This document shows, in pieces, positions 1 to 9,821 of a stretch of 39,007 bases of DNA. Source of the DNA: a virus. A program made the translations under genes and the position numbers. The stretch is taken from IMG/VR virus record IMGVR_UViG_3300032296_001852, positions 1-39,007 of that record; one strand, 5' to 3'. The number at the start of each line of letters is the position of its first letter. The first letter of the stretch is position 1. The notes beneath the pieces were generated by a model. That model did no database searches and had not been told where the DNA came from. It saw only the letters and a program-made list of their open reading frames with translations.

Positions 1-1
1 A

Positions 2-1054
2 CCACCGTCAAATATCCTGGCAGTGTCGACATTCAGTCAACCTGATACTAGCAACATGGCGGTATCGGATATCTATGACACCAAGAACCCTGGCGTTGTC
101 AATAGCATCCAAGATCAGGTAGACAAAGAAGACAGCAGTTTAAAGTCCTACGCGATTCGTGGCTCTAAGTTCTTGAAGTCTCTCTTACCCACCGTTGGTA
201 CGGTGTTGTCGGATGGTACTTCAATTCTTAAAGCAACATCAGGTAAGCAGCGTTTAGCCTTACTGATGAATTCGTCTTCGCGTGTCTTTCAGTCACTACC
301 AGACAATTACAAGAGTTTGATTACGAGTGATCCCAAAACACTGGGGTCTTCGATTGTCACAGTGGGTGGTGTTACCCAAAAGGTATTAAACACCAACTAC
401 GGTAACATTCAATCCACCGCACGTTTAGTGGGCGACTTAACAGGTGACTCCAACTTAGTTGGTGTGCAAGATCCTGATAGCATGCTCGCTATGACGTCGG
501 GGATTGCTAAGGAAGCTTCTCGCACACGTGTTCCTGGTACATTTGGTGCTCTCGTTAGCACGATGAACAATAGTACCCTGGTCAACAAGTTTGCTAAGAT
601 GACTTTGCCAACTACTTTAGAGTACAGTGATTCACTGGGCCTTAAAGACTTGGCGACCATGACCAAGCCTGGGGACGTCAATCTGATGAATCCCAATCTT
701 GCTAAGGACTTCTCAACCGTCTACACGTCTCCGCCGTCTTGTACTGCGGCTGACAACAAGGCTGAGTATACCAACGTCATGGATGCGTTTAACACCGTCA
801 ATAGCGATTGGGATAAAACCAAACGCCAGTACGATGTTCAACCTAGCACTGACATCACTCCGTTGATGGGTTCTAGCGATGACATGCAGAAGATGCTTAA
901 AGCAGGTTACATGGATTCGAATAACATTGATAAGGAAGTCTATTCCTTTTCGACGGTATTCTCCAGTGAGTCTGTGGATAGCAACTTGGCCAATAAGTAT
1001 TCTGGCACTGCTCGTACATCGACTACCACCACCAGAACTCCGTCATATTTCTAA
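2..1054 (+). CDS. Probable virion structural protein, 5'-truncated by the window edge
   Basis: The reading frame is open to the window edge. The first possible start is a GTG at 23 and the first ATG is at 56, and neither has a visible Shine-Dalgarno sequence, so the true start probably lies upstream. The product (343 residues from the GTG) is rich in Ser, Thr, Asn and Asp. It has a basic helical stretch around residues 40-100 and a Thr/Ser/Arg-rich C-terminus, with no cysteine-based or enzymatic motif that I recognise. It converges on the leftward structural gene at 1096 and shares a bidirectional terminator with it. Next to the tape measure block, a virion component is the best guess, but that rests on context only. 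Confidence 0.6.
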   Translation, partial: PPSNILAVSTFSQPDTSNMAVSDIYDTKNPGVVNSIQDQVDKEDSSLKSYAIRGSKFLKSLLPTVGTVLSDGTSILKATSGKQRLALLMNSSSRVFQSLPDNYKSLITSDPKTLGSSIVTVGGVTQKVLNTNYGNIQSTARLVGDLTGDSNLVGVQDPDSMLAMTSGIAKEASRTRVPGTFGALVSTMNNSTLVNKFAKMTLPTTLEYSDSLGLKDLATMTKPGDVNLMNPNLAKDFSTVYTSPPSCTAADNKAEYTNVMDAFNTVNSDWDKTKRQYDVQPSTDITPLMGSSDDMQKMLKAGYMDSNNIDKEVYSFSTVFSSESVDSNLANKYSGTARTSTTTTRTPSYF

Positions 1055-1055
1055 C

Positions 1056-1093
1056 GGCATAGAGCCCAGGGAGAAATCCCTGGGCCTTATGAC
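1056..1093. terminator. Bidirectional terminator between convergent genes
   Basis: A perfect 9-bp stem GCCCAGGGA / TCCCTGGGC (1064-1072 and 1077-1085) with a GAAA loop separates the convergent genes ending at 1054 and 1096. On the + strand the stem is followed by TTATGAC (1087-1093). On the - strand it is followed by CTATGCC (1062-1056). Each exiting transcript therefore carries a (T/C)TATG tail rather than a run of uridines. Confidence 0.8.
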
Positions 1094-1095
1094 CT

Positions 1096-3267
1096 TTAAC
1101 GACGTTCTGTACCGTGCACCATGGCAGCTGCAATTTGACCAGGGATAGTATCACCCAAGAAGGAAGCGATGTGTGCTGTCGATTTCCATGTCTTGAATTC
1201 TTCCATCTGTTTAGTCAATGCGAGCTTCATGCGTGGGAAGGCGTAGACTAAGTCGTAGAGCTTCATGCCAGCCAATACGTTCATGTAGTCGGTAAACGAG
1301 TTATCGTCATCGAACGTACCAGTTGCTAAGCCTGCGCCTAACACAGCACCTGCACCTGCACCAGCTAACGCTCCAACACCAGCCGCAGCAGGAGCTACAG
1401 CACCGCCTCCTAAGAGGGTAGCGCCCACACCACCAGCTAATGCACCAGCTTCAGAGCCACCAGCCGCGCCCAATACACCACCACCGATACCACGAGCAAG
1501 CTTACCCCAAGAGAAGCCTTGAGATAACGGCATGTGAATAATCGAAGACAGATCCAACACCGAGAAGTCCACACGAATACCTAAGGACTTACCGTTGTTG
1601 TTAAAGCCTAAGTTACCCACACCACGAGTGATGGTCATGGAGTCGATAATGCCCAGACGAGTAAGCACACGACCTTGGTCGTACAACTCGCACAGGAACG
1701 GCGACACGTAGGACTGCTTACCAGCAGACAGAGGCAACACACCCGCTAACAGACATGCTAAGGGGAAATGCATCTGGATCAGACGCGATATGGGATTACC
1801 ATACGTCGGAATCAGATCAATCGAGTAGTTACCACGTGGTAGGTTAGCCGTAGACTGTTGCCAGTATTTAGGGATGTCCACGAATGCAGCACCACCTAGG
1901 GTCGCTAAGCCAGAGATCTGAAGAGAATCTCCCACACCACGGAAGAAGTCACCCACACCACCCAACGCTGCCTTAACAGTGTCACCAATCCAACCACCGC
2001 CTACGTTACCGTTAGCAAAGGAGAATTTCATGTTACGTGCTTGAGACGACATGTTATTCATCTTTTGCATCAGTTCAGATTCACCTGCAGAGTTACTGAA
2101 GGATTCACTAACCTGACCAGTTGCATTGACACGGAAGCCTACGAAAGATGCACCATCGTTAATTTCAGCTAACAGGTATTCACGCAGACCTGGGTCGTCC
2201 TTGATATTCCCATCAGCATCGTACTCGATAGACTCAGCCGTCGTGGAGTTCGATTGACTGTTATCCGTATCAGACACATTACCTACAGAGGCAGCATTGG
2301 AATTTAACCAGCGCTGTAAGTAGATCGGCATGTCGGTTTCATCAGCCCCTTTACCAGAGCCACCGTTGCCTAATGTGTTAGTGACCCCAGGATCGCTCAC
2401 AGTGGTCGTGTAGAGCCTTTGAATCTTATCGGCGAAGGATTCGTTGCTAACTTCGTTTAACGCCTCATGGATCGCCATAGAGCGTTTACGGGCCATACGC
2501 TGCGCACGGTTGGCAACAGCGTATGCATTGATACCACCTGACTCACGGAAGATGTCCGGCATTTGACGGTGAATCTTCTTCAACATATCAGGCGTGAAGG
2601 TGTAGCCTTCGTTAGCTGCTTTTTGATCTTCACCGCCTAAACGAGGCACGATACCTTCGTTAACGGCAATCTGGTTAATGATCGTGTTGACAGCTGTCCA
2701 GTACAACGGCATGGCAGGCTTGGAGTAATAGAACTTACTCGCTGGTTTATTCATGAAGTAACGAGCAGCAGAACCAATTAAGGTCACAGCTAATAACTTC
2801 CACGATAAGATACCAACGACAAAGCCTGTTGCCTTACCCAGTGTATACATCACACCGGTAGAACGACCAGTACGTGCTAAGAGACCTGCATCAGCTGAAT
2901 AGAAGCCTGTGAAGAAGGTCGTTAAGCTATTGAACTGAGCTTGACCAAAACGCAGATAGATCAACTGTGCGTTATCGTCAAAAGCTTCGCTGTAGTACGG
3001 ACCCATACCTTTGCCACTACGACCGGTCGCATCCTGGAGGCTTTTGGCGTTTACACCAGGGGACCTTGGGTCAGTGAATCGACAGAACTGAGGTAATGGG
3101 TTAATTGCAAAGTTACCACCTAAGGTGGTATCTGTAAATTTGATGTCCGCTGAGGACTTGTAAAGCTTATCCCGAATATCAGGATGGATATCATCGGAAC
3201 CAATGACGAATGCGTTCTTTACCCAATACGCATCCCGTACCGCTGGTCCGGAAAGAATACCTGCCAT
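1096..3267 (-). CDS. Virion structural protein with glycine-zipper C-terminal region
   Basis: The product has 723 residues. The start is the ATG at 3267, preceded by GGAG at a normal distance. A hydrophobic segment at about residues 140-166 could span a membrane. A long Gly/Ala-rich stretch at about 590-650 (repeated GxxxG and AGAGAG patterns) resembles glycine-zipper or channel-forming sequences. The middle is polar and Asn/Ser rich. The gene lies 56 bases downstream of the tape measure gene on the same strand, separated by a hairpin. By position it may correspond to the virion protein next to the tape measure in phiKZ (gp182), but that comes from memory of gene order, not from an alignment. 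It could be a tail-tip, baseplate or inner-tail component that contacts the membrane. No catalytic motif was seen. Confidence 0.7.
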   Translation of the reverse strand: MAGILSGPAVRDAYWVKNAFVIGSDDIHPDIRDKLYKSSADIKFTDTTLGGNFAINPLPQFCRFTDPRSPGVNAKSLQDATGRSGKGMGPYYSEAFDDNAQLIYLRFGQAQFNSLTTFFTGFYSADAGLLARTGRSTGVMYTLGKATGFVVGILSWKLLAVTLIGSAARYFMNKPASKFYYSKPAMPLYWTAVNTIINQIAVNEGIVPRLGGEDQKAANEGYTFTPDMLKKIHRQMPDIFRESGGINAYAVANRAQRMARKRSMAIHEALNEVSNESFADKIQRLYTTTVSDPGVTNTLGNGGSGKGADETDMPIYLQRWLNSNAASVGNVSDTDNSQSNSTTAESIEYDADGNIKDDPGLREYLLAEINDGASFVGFRVNATGQVSESFSNSAGESELMQKMNNMSSQARNMKFSFANGNVGGGWIGDTVKAALGGVGDFFRGVGDSLQISGLATLGGAAFVDIPKYWQQSTANLPRGNYSIDLIPTYGNPISRLIQMHFPLACLLAGVLPLSAGKQSYVSPFLCELYDQGRVLTRLGIIDSMTITRGVGNLGFNNNGKSLGIRVDFSVLDLSSIIHMPLSQGFSWGKLARGIGGGVLGAAGGSEAGALAGGVGATLLGGGAVAPAAAGVGALAGAGAGAVLGAGLATGTFDDDNSFTDYMNVLAGMKLYDLVYAFPRMKLALTKQMEEFKTWKSTAHIASFLGDTIPGQIAAAMVHGTERR

Positions 3268-3290
3268 GTTGAATTCTCCAAACGTTTAAA

Positions 3291-3320
3291 GGAACAAAGG
3301 GGGAGGATCATCCTCCCCCT
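3291..3320 (-). terminator. Terminator downstream of the tape measure gene
   Basis: A near-perfect palindrome, GGGGGAGGA (3299-3307) and TCCTCCCCC (3311-3319), lies between the tape measure stop and the next gene on the same strand. Read leftward it is followed by TTTGTT, a more ordinary T-rich tail than the TATG tails elsewhere in the window. It may reduce rather than abolish readthrough into the 723-residue gene, which has no obvious promoter of its own. Confidence 0.6.
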
Positions 3321-3323
3321 CTA

Positions 3324-6300
3324 TCACCTCGACTTCGCCAGAGAGATCGGCGCGCGAGGCGCTCCTACACCTGGACCTGTCGCACTACGACGGCTATCTT
3401 CACGAGACGACGAATCGCTAGTTGCAGAACTACCACCTGCTAAACCACCGCCCTTGGAGACGGCTTCAGCAATAGTCTTCAAATAGTCACGCATGTCAGT
3501 GTTGATCTGAATCAACTGAGACATGGCTTGTTGTGAACCCGCTGCAGTCAGTGCTGGGTCAGTCGTTTCCTTCTGACGTTGTGCCTGTGCTGCTTGGACC
3601 TTCGGCGTATTCATGTCGAAACCAGAACCCATCACTTGTGCGGCTGCGTCTGGACCTGCACCATCAGACGAGGCACTTGCTTGGGCCGTTGGTTTAGCCA
3701 TTGCACGACCACTACCATCAGCCGAGACGTCCGGAGACGACGATCCCGTTGTGGAGGACTGTGCTTGCGGTGTTTGACCATCAGCCTTAGCTGTAGCATC
3801 AGCAGTTGCTGCGCTACCACCAGCTGTACTGTTAGTCAGTTGCTCAGAACCATCCTTAAAGCCAGCACCAAACTGACCACCCTTAGTCTTCACCAGGTTG
3901 TTCAGCTTCTGATAGACTTGACCAATGGTCAATGCCTTACCGTTGCTGTAGAAGATACCGACGTTAGCACGAGCTTCAGCCGGGAAGACATCAGCTGCAA
4001 TTGCCTTCGGATCTGCCTTCAAGAACTTACGAGCACCACCGGCACCCATGAAGTGAGCCAAGTACAAGTCAGTATCAGTCAGAGGACGATCAACTGCACC
4101 CTTCAGCGCAGCCATGTTCTCCTTCAGGAACTCAGCACCCATCAGTGCGTTAGCACGTGGATCCAACTGCGTCGTTCCTGGTGCGATACCGTACTTACTA
4201 CCGTACTTATCCAGCATCATCTTCCAGGTACTGTTAATGAACTGATAAAGTCCGGATGCTGACGAAGTCGGTGCCTTGACTTGCCAGTTAAATCCAGACT
4301 CAATAGCAGCCATGGTGGTCATCAACTTAGGATCGACACCTGCCATCTTTGCTACTGCTTCAATCAGATCCTTAACAGCGGCGTATGACTTATTGCCAGT
4401 AGGTTTAGGTAAGGAATTAACATCACCGCCCGTACCCTTCCCAGGGTGAGCGATTTCATTACCTCCACCCATGTCAGAAGAATAACCAGTGGCATCATCT
4501 TTCATGCCAGAACCCTTGCTACCACCAAAGAGGTTCTTGAACCATCCGGTTACTCCACCACCGCCAGTCTTACCACCTTCCTTATCATCATCTCCACCAC
4601 CAAAGAGCTTAGCCCAGAAGCCTTTATCCTTCTTGACTCCTGCCTCACCCAGTGCCTTAGCATCAGCAGCTTTATCAGCTGCATCTTTCTTCAGACCCGA
4701 GGAAGACTTCGACTCTTCATTGGCCACTAACTTCTTAGCCAGTTCACGTAACCCTGCTACGTTGTCGTCAGTACTCTTGACGTCTTCGTTTAAGGTGTAA
4801 CCTGCCCATGGAGAAGTGGGTACCATCCACACCGATACCGAAGAACCGGAGTAGTTAGTCTTAGTGGTGATGATTGCCATAGCGATGTCAAGACGATCTT
4901 GATCGCGTACAGCAGTATTGGCTTCTACTGGGTTAGCACGGTTAGTCTTCTTCTTCAGAATGGTTGCCCAGTTCAGGAAGACCGGCAGGAACCGCAGACG
5001 GAACCATGCCGAGAAGTTATAACCGCCAGGTGTACCCAGCGTTACACCAAAGGAAGGACCGATGGCTTTAATGACATCATCAACACTACCTTCCCAGGTA
5101 GCTTGACCGGTAGTGCCATATTTCAACTGTGGACCTAAGTAGACTTCAAGGCTATCTAATGCGCGTACCTTGATGGTATCCATTTCTGTCAGACCGTAGG
5201 TCTTATAGCGGATAGCCGTAATCGCATCAATCGTACCTTGAGAGCCGCTCGTGTAAGCACCTACATCAACGCCAGCAGTTGCTGAGTAAGTTACCCCAGA
5301 ACCAACTGTACCCGCTAATGCAGCACCACCAGAGCCATCTGCATCCATGTCCTTAGACAGAGCACCAGCATTAGGATCAGCAGCAGGAAGATCAGTTGCC
5401 TTACCTTCAGAATTAGCTAAACCAGAACCTTGGGAATCAGGAGAACCTGCAGCTACACCAGCAGCAGCTGCAACAGCATTGGCATCAACCTTATTCTTTT
5501 CAGTAGCCGATTTATTTTCTTCATCCAGCTTCTTGTCCGTGGCTTCAACTAACTTAGCCACGCCTTCGGCATCAACGGGGAGTTCCTTTAAGTCTTTGAA
5601 TGGCGAAATCTTCACGCCATAGGGACCATCTGGGAATGCAGCCTTAGACAAATACTTCTTCTTGTCTTCGTACTTCAGTTTCTCCACGTCACCCAGATCT
5701 GTCTTGGGATCAACTTCATGCAGACTTTGCAGATGTTTCATGAAGACAGGTTTGAATCGACGCATGAACCAGTCAATCCAAATTGCCATCTCCTTGTCCT
5801 TACCAGGATCCACATCAAAGCCATCAACTAATTCCTTAGCCTTCAGATCCTTAGGGATATTCAGCTTAGGAGTATCGCCATCAAACTCAACATACTTCTG
5901 GAGTTTGTCTTCTAACTTGAAGAGTGCATCAGCGTGGTCTTTGTCATCAGGCAGAATACCGTATTGAGCAGCACGGACTTTCGACAGAGTCGTCAGTCGT
6001 TTCTTGGTAGCAAACTGATACAGCTTGTAAGCACCATAGCCAACACCAGCAACTGCAGCTGCACCTAAGGCAATGGGAGAAGATAAGAGCGTCAGTAAGC
6101 CAGCGCCTAATGTACCAGCACCAGTCAAGAGTGTACCTGCTCCAGCCAGTGCAGAACCACCACCGACTAAAGAAGCTAATGAGAAGGCACCCATACCAGC
6201 AGTTAAGCCATCCATCAGCTTGTTTTGCGACTGACCAGTAGCCAAGTCGTAAACACTCTTAGCACCGTAGGCAACAGAACCAATACCCAGTGCTTTACCT

Positions 6301-9300
6301 AAGAAGCCACTACCCATCCCGAGCAAGCCTTTACCAGCACCCAGAATACCCTTACCAATACCACCAAGTCCAGGTAACTTAGAAGCGATGTAAGCACCGA
6401 TACCAGATTTAGCAGCGTCACCTAAGCCGCTGTCCTTATCTTCCTCGTCACCTCCACCAGCTGCACCTCCGCCCTTCTTGCCGAAGAGTTTACCAAAGAT
6501 GCCACCTAAGGCACCGAAACCACTCATCTTACCAAAACCAAGCTGTTGCTGTTTACGGTCTTCAGCTTCTTGCTTACTCTTGGCTTTCTCTTTGTCCTTA
6601 CGATCTAAGTCAGCAGCGCTATTGTCGCGGATGCCATCACCATCAGCATCGCCGAAGACATTACCCTTACTCTTAGGAAGACGTGCATCCAAGATATCAC
6701 GGATTTCAGTCAGACGTGTCACCATGGTTTTACCACCCACCATGATCACGCCATTAGGTCCAATGATCGAACCCAACATTCCCTTAGCAAAGTTCAAAGC
6801 ACCATTGAGTACGGAGTCAGCTGCACCAATACCACGGAACAGAGAACGTACACCAAGACCTGCAACAGAACCTAACTTAGATGCAAACAAAGCCGCACCA
6901 AACTTCATCTTCTTACCGTAGACGTCTAAGAGACCATCCCGCACATCTTCTTCGGTTAAGACGACGTTATCGTTTTCATCGAGAACGGGTCCATCGATTT
7001 CAGAAGGACGAGCCAGAACCTTACCAGTACGAGCAGACTTATATTGACCTGCTTTAAACTTTTCAGCGTACAGCGTTGGGTTCTTAAAGCCCATGCGGTT
7101 GGTGTAGACGTCCTTAGGTACACGCAACATGTTGACGGCACCCATAACACCAGCCTTACCTACACCGTACACTGTTGGCACGGCTTTAGTAATAGCATCA
7201 CGAGCAGTGTTTAAGACGTCATCAGCAGCACCTAGTCCTCGAATAGCGCCCTTACCGGCTTTGAGACCCAGTTTACCGATACCACCGATAATACCAGAGT
7301 TCCAAATCTTACCAGCGCCCCAAAGACCGGCAGTACCAATACCTGACAATACCTTATTGACTGCCTTACCCGTGCGGTTAGCTGCACCCAAGTAAGCACG
7401 GAAACCATTAGCAGCAGTACGAGCAGCGCCACGACCTGCAGCAAAAGGTGCTTTCCATAACGGCATCTTCCACCAAGGAGTTTTCATGGATTGCGTTGCG
7501 CCTTCTTTATTGATAGGAGCATCTCCACCTAAACCACCTTGCATGTACATACCGTTAGCCAGACGGTCTTCAATACGCATCAACGCATCACGTGTGGCTT
7601 CTAAGACGTCACGGCTGTTGTTCTCACGAATAGCTTGAAGGACTTCCTCACTATTCAAACCACTGCCGCTACTTTCGCCATTGGTGATATTATTGATTGT
7701 CCGATTGAAGGTACGGGTGTTAGTTGTGTTGTAGTTTGTGTCTGGACCACGAACACCACCCATACTGGCTGCAACACCCTTTTGTTCAGCTAACTGATAC
7801 AGCGCTTGTTCACTGATGGGACGATCAGCAAAGTAATCGTACACTGCAGTCATGTCAATACGACCTTGCTTAACAATGCCAAGGTTTTCTAACAGACCCA
7901 GTTGACCGGAATCGATCATCTGTTGGATACGTTCTTTGTTGACGTCGGCCGAACGACCGAGGTTACGATAGCTGGTATTGAACTCAGCTCGTTTAGCACC
8001 ATCTTTATCGTTCTTGTAGTAGTCTTTAAACAGACCTGCGAACTGAACACCATGCTTGGCTGCGTCTCCTTGATAGAAGAGGCGGTTAGTCAGGGTCTCA
8101 GCATCGCCTACTTTACCTTCAGCGTTACCACGTACCAGTTCACGTCCTAAAAGCTTACGCTGTTCAGGAGAGAGTTTCTTTTGCGGATCGATCTTGTCTA
8201 ATGCCCGTTCGATTTCAGTTGACACGTTACCCTTAGACACTGGGTCAAACAACTTACTCAGTGTATTACGGCTAACAGCGCCTTCATGGTCGAAACGGTT
8301 ACGATCGTAATCGTAAGTAATCAGTTGCGCTGATTGGTCACCAGTACGGATGATACGCAGCTCACGCTCAATACGCGACAGATAGCCGGGTAAGATCTCA
8401 TTGATGGTCTTTAAGGTGCGACGGTTTAAATAAGCACTCTCGTCTAAATTACCACGCTTATCCACACCAACGGTTGTGTCTACGTTATTGATACCACGCA
8501 GCATGTCCTTGCCAAAATCAATGGCACGACCCTTTAACCCAAATTGATCTGTACGACTACGTGCCCAACGTTCTAACAGTTGAGGAACGTTCTGTGCATA
8601 GAAGCCAGCAGCATTACCACCACGACGTAATGTTTGGTTCTGTTCCAGATAACGACGAGCGTTAGGTGCAAAGCGACCCAACAATGCATCAATCACCGAA
8701 CCAGCGCCAAGCTGTCCCGCAGCACGACCGGCTTGAGTAACACCATCGATGCCCATCCCATCAGCCATACCAGCCAGAGACGAAGCCTCACGTCCAATAC
8801 CCACTGCTCCCTTTACCCGAGACAGCAGGTTCTTGGAAATGGTATTGGTTAAGTTCTCAAAGAACTGATCACGCTTCTTAAAGATGTTACCAGCTAAAGA
8901 GTTAACGATCTTGTTACGCAGCAGTTGCTCTGCGTATTCACCCGTCTTCAATTTAGCATAGTCAGGTAAGCCGGTGTTCTTGACCACGGCTTCTAAACTA
9001 CGCAGCACTTTCACGTTGGTGGTCTTAGCCTCTTCCAACATGTCAACCGTAGCGTAGTACTGACGGTATTGTAATTCCAATGACTTACGCATGTAAGCTG
9101 CACCCACCTTCGTATTGAAGGCAGTGTTCTGGATCGTTGCAATGCGCATCTGATCCAAGATTTGTGCAGTTGTGGAGAAACGCTTCTGATCGATAGCGTC
9201 ACGCATGCGTTCACGTACTTCGTCTTCAACACGGTGGCGATTATTCTGTTCAGTGTTGAATTGGAAAATCTCAGCTTGTAGACGTTCCAGTTCCGAATTA

Positions 9301-9746
9301 CGGAAGTCATCTTTGCTAAAGAAAGATAACGGTGACGAATCCGTTTTGCTGAACTCTTTTAAGATGTCAGCAGCTTTCTTAGGCAGGTATTTCTCTGCAG
9401 CCGGGATGATTTTCTGTACAGCGCGACGCGAATCATTCAGAAGGGGTTTCGTGATGTTCGCAGCATCATTGTATAGATTCTTTCCAGAGCTTATGAGTTG
9501 GTCGCCGAATTCCATGGCTTCGCCATAGCCAGCAGGCAGCACCTTTTTAATGGTTTGCCTGATGACTGCGCCGGATGTAAGTTGAGACTTAGCACCCTTA
9601 ACGAAACCTTGAGTAAACTTCGTCACCGGTTTGCGATCATCTTTCTGATTGCCGCCCGATGGACCGAAGTCGAAATCCGGCAGATCAAGCTCCATATCGG
9701 ACCCACCAGAAAATGGGTCCATACTAAACTTCTTCTGCTTGGCCAT
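3324..9746 (-). CDS. Tape measure protein with lytic transglycosylase domain
   Basis: At 2140 residues this is the longest protein here. The N-terminal half is helical and charged, as in tail tape measures. Gly/Ala-rich hydrophobic segments lie at about 1118-1260 and could enter or cross the host membrane. A D-x-D-G-D-G calcium-binding-type loop is at about 1032-1041. A soluble lytic transglycosylase (SLT) domain lies near 1800-1920, with probable catalytic Glu1816 (motif AIESGF) and the following ASGLYQF motif at 1830-1836. The last 200 residues are Ser/Ala/Gln rich and low in complexity. The likely role is to set tail length and cut peptidoglycan during DNA injection. Size, domain content and the adjacent RNAP genes match what I recall of phiKZ gp181. 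It is divergent from the RNAP genes, 75 bases apart. The start ATG at 9746 is preceded by a purine-rich AGAGAGGT stretch. Confidence 0.9.
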   Translation of the reverse strand: MAKQKKFSMDPFSGGSDMELDLPDFDFGPSGGNQKDDRKPVTKFTQGFVKGAKSQLTSGAVIRQTIKKVLPAGYGEAMEFGDQLISSGKNLYNDAANITKPLLNDSRRAVQKIIPAAEKYLPKKAADILKEFSKTDSSPLSFFSKDDFRNSELERLQAEIFQFNTEQNNRHRVEDEVRERMRDAIDQKRFSTTAQILDQMRIATIQNTAFNTKVGAAYMRKSLELQYRQYYATVDMLEEAKTTNVKVLRSLEAVVKNTGLPDYAKLKTGEYAEQLLRNKIVNSLAGNIFKKRDQFFENLTNTISKNLLSRVKGAVGIGREASSLAGMADGMGIDGVTQAGRAAGQLGAGSVIDALLGRFAPNARRYLEQNQTLRRGGNAAGFYAQNVPQLLERWARSRTDQFGLKGRAIDFGKDMLRGINNVDTTVGVDKRGNLDESAYLNRRTLKTINEILPGYLSRIERELRIIRTGDQSAQLITYDYDRNRFDHEGAVSRNTLSKLFDPVSKGNVSTEIERALDKIDPQKKLSPEQRKLLGRELVRGNAEGKVGDAETLTNRLFYQGDAAKHGVQFAGLFKDYYKNDKDGAKRAEFNTSYRNLGRSADVNKERIQQMIDSGQLGLLENLGIVKQGRIDMTAVYDYFADRPISEQALYQLAEQKGVAASMGGVRGPDTNYNTTNTRTFNRTINNITNGESSGSGLNSEEVLQAIRENNSRDVLEATRDALMRIEDRLANGMYMQGGLGGDAPINKEGATQSMKTPWWKMPLWKAPFAAGRGAARTAANGFRAYLGAANRTGKAVNKVLSGIGTAGLWGAGKIWNSGIIGGIGKLGLKAGKGAIRGLGAADDVLNTARDAITKAVPTVYGVGKAGVMGAVNMLRVPKDVYTNRMGFKNPTLYAEKFKAGQYKSARTGKVLARPSEIDGPVLDENDNVVLTEEDVRDGLLDVYGKKMKFGAALFASKLGSVAGLGVRSLFRGIGAADSVLNGALNFAKGMLGSIIGPNGVIMVGGKTMVTRLTEIRDILDARLPKSKGNVFGDADGDGIRDNSAADLDRKDKEKAKSKQEAEDRKQQQLGFGKMSGFGALGGIFGKLFGKKGGGAAGGGDEEDKDSGLGDAAKSGIGAYIASKLPGLGGIGKGILGAGKGLLGMGSGFLGKALGIGSVAYGAKSVYDLATGQSQNKLMDGLTAGMGAFSLASLVGGGSALAGAGTLLTGAGTLGAGLLTLLSSPIALGAAAVAGVGYGAYKLYQFATKKRLTTLSKVRAAQYGILPDDKDHADALFKLEDKLQKYVEFDGDTPKLNIPKDLKAKELVDGFDVDPGKDKEMAIWIDWFMRRFKPVFMKHLQSLHEVDPKTDLGDVEKLKYEDKKKYLSKAAFPDGPYGVKISPFKDLKELPVDAEGVAKLVEATDKKLDEENKSATEKNKVDANAVAAAAGVAAGSPDSQGSGLANSEGKATDLPAADPNAGALSKDMDADGSGGAALAGTVGSGVTYSATAGVDVGAYTSGSQGTIDAITAIRYKTYGLTEMDTIKVRALDSLEVYLGPQLKYGTTGQATWEGSVDDVIKAIGPSFGVTLGTPGGYNFSAWFRLRFLPVFLNWATILKKKTNRANPVEANTAVRDQDRLDIAMAIITTKTNYSGSSVSVWMVPTSPWAGYTLNEDVKSTDDNVAGLRELAKKLVANEESKSSSGLKKDAADKAADAKALGEAGVKKDKGFWAKLFGGGDDDKEGGKTGGGGVTGWFKNLFGGSKGSGMKDDATGYSSDMGGGNEIAHPGKGTGGDVNSLPKPTGNKSYAAVKDLIEAVAKMAGVDPKLMTTMAAIESGFNWQVKAPTSSASGLYQFINSTWKMMLDKYGSKYGIAPGTTQLDPRANALMGAEFLKENMAALKGAVDRPLTDTDLYLAHFMGAGGARKFLKADPKAIAADVFPAEARANVGIFYSNGKALTIGQVYQKLNNLVKTKGGQFGAGFKDGSEQLTNSTAGGSAATADATAKADGQTPQAQSSTTGSSSPDVSADGSGRAMAKPTAQASASSDGAGPDAAAQVMGSGFDMNTPKVQAAQAQRQKETTDPALTAAGSQQAMSQLIQINTDMRDYLKTIAEAVSKGGGLAGGSSATSDSSSREDSRRSATGPGVGAPRAPISLAKSR

Positions 9747-9821
9747 ATCCAGACCTCTCTTAAATGGAAAGCTAAATTTCGATTACACACATAATTTCGA
9801 GTATTTGTAGGGATAGTCCTC
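9747..9821. promoter_or_regulatory. Divergent promoter region between tape measure and RNAP genes
   Basis: These 75 AT-rich bases are the only space between two divergent long transcription units, so both promoters must lie here or within the coding ends. The RNAP beta' gene has TAGGGA upstream of its ATG. I see no convincing host-type -35/-10 pair in either direction, as expected if a phage polymerase transcribes these genes. The exact promoter elements cannot be named from one site. Confidence 0.45.

Noticed and set aside
4446-6921. Several plus-strand frames rich in Ser/Pro/Leu within the tape measure region
   Set aside because: They are antisense to the Ala/Gly/Lys-rich tape measure, whose codons mirror to such residues. 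No start signals were seen.
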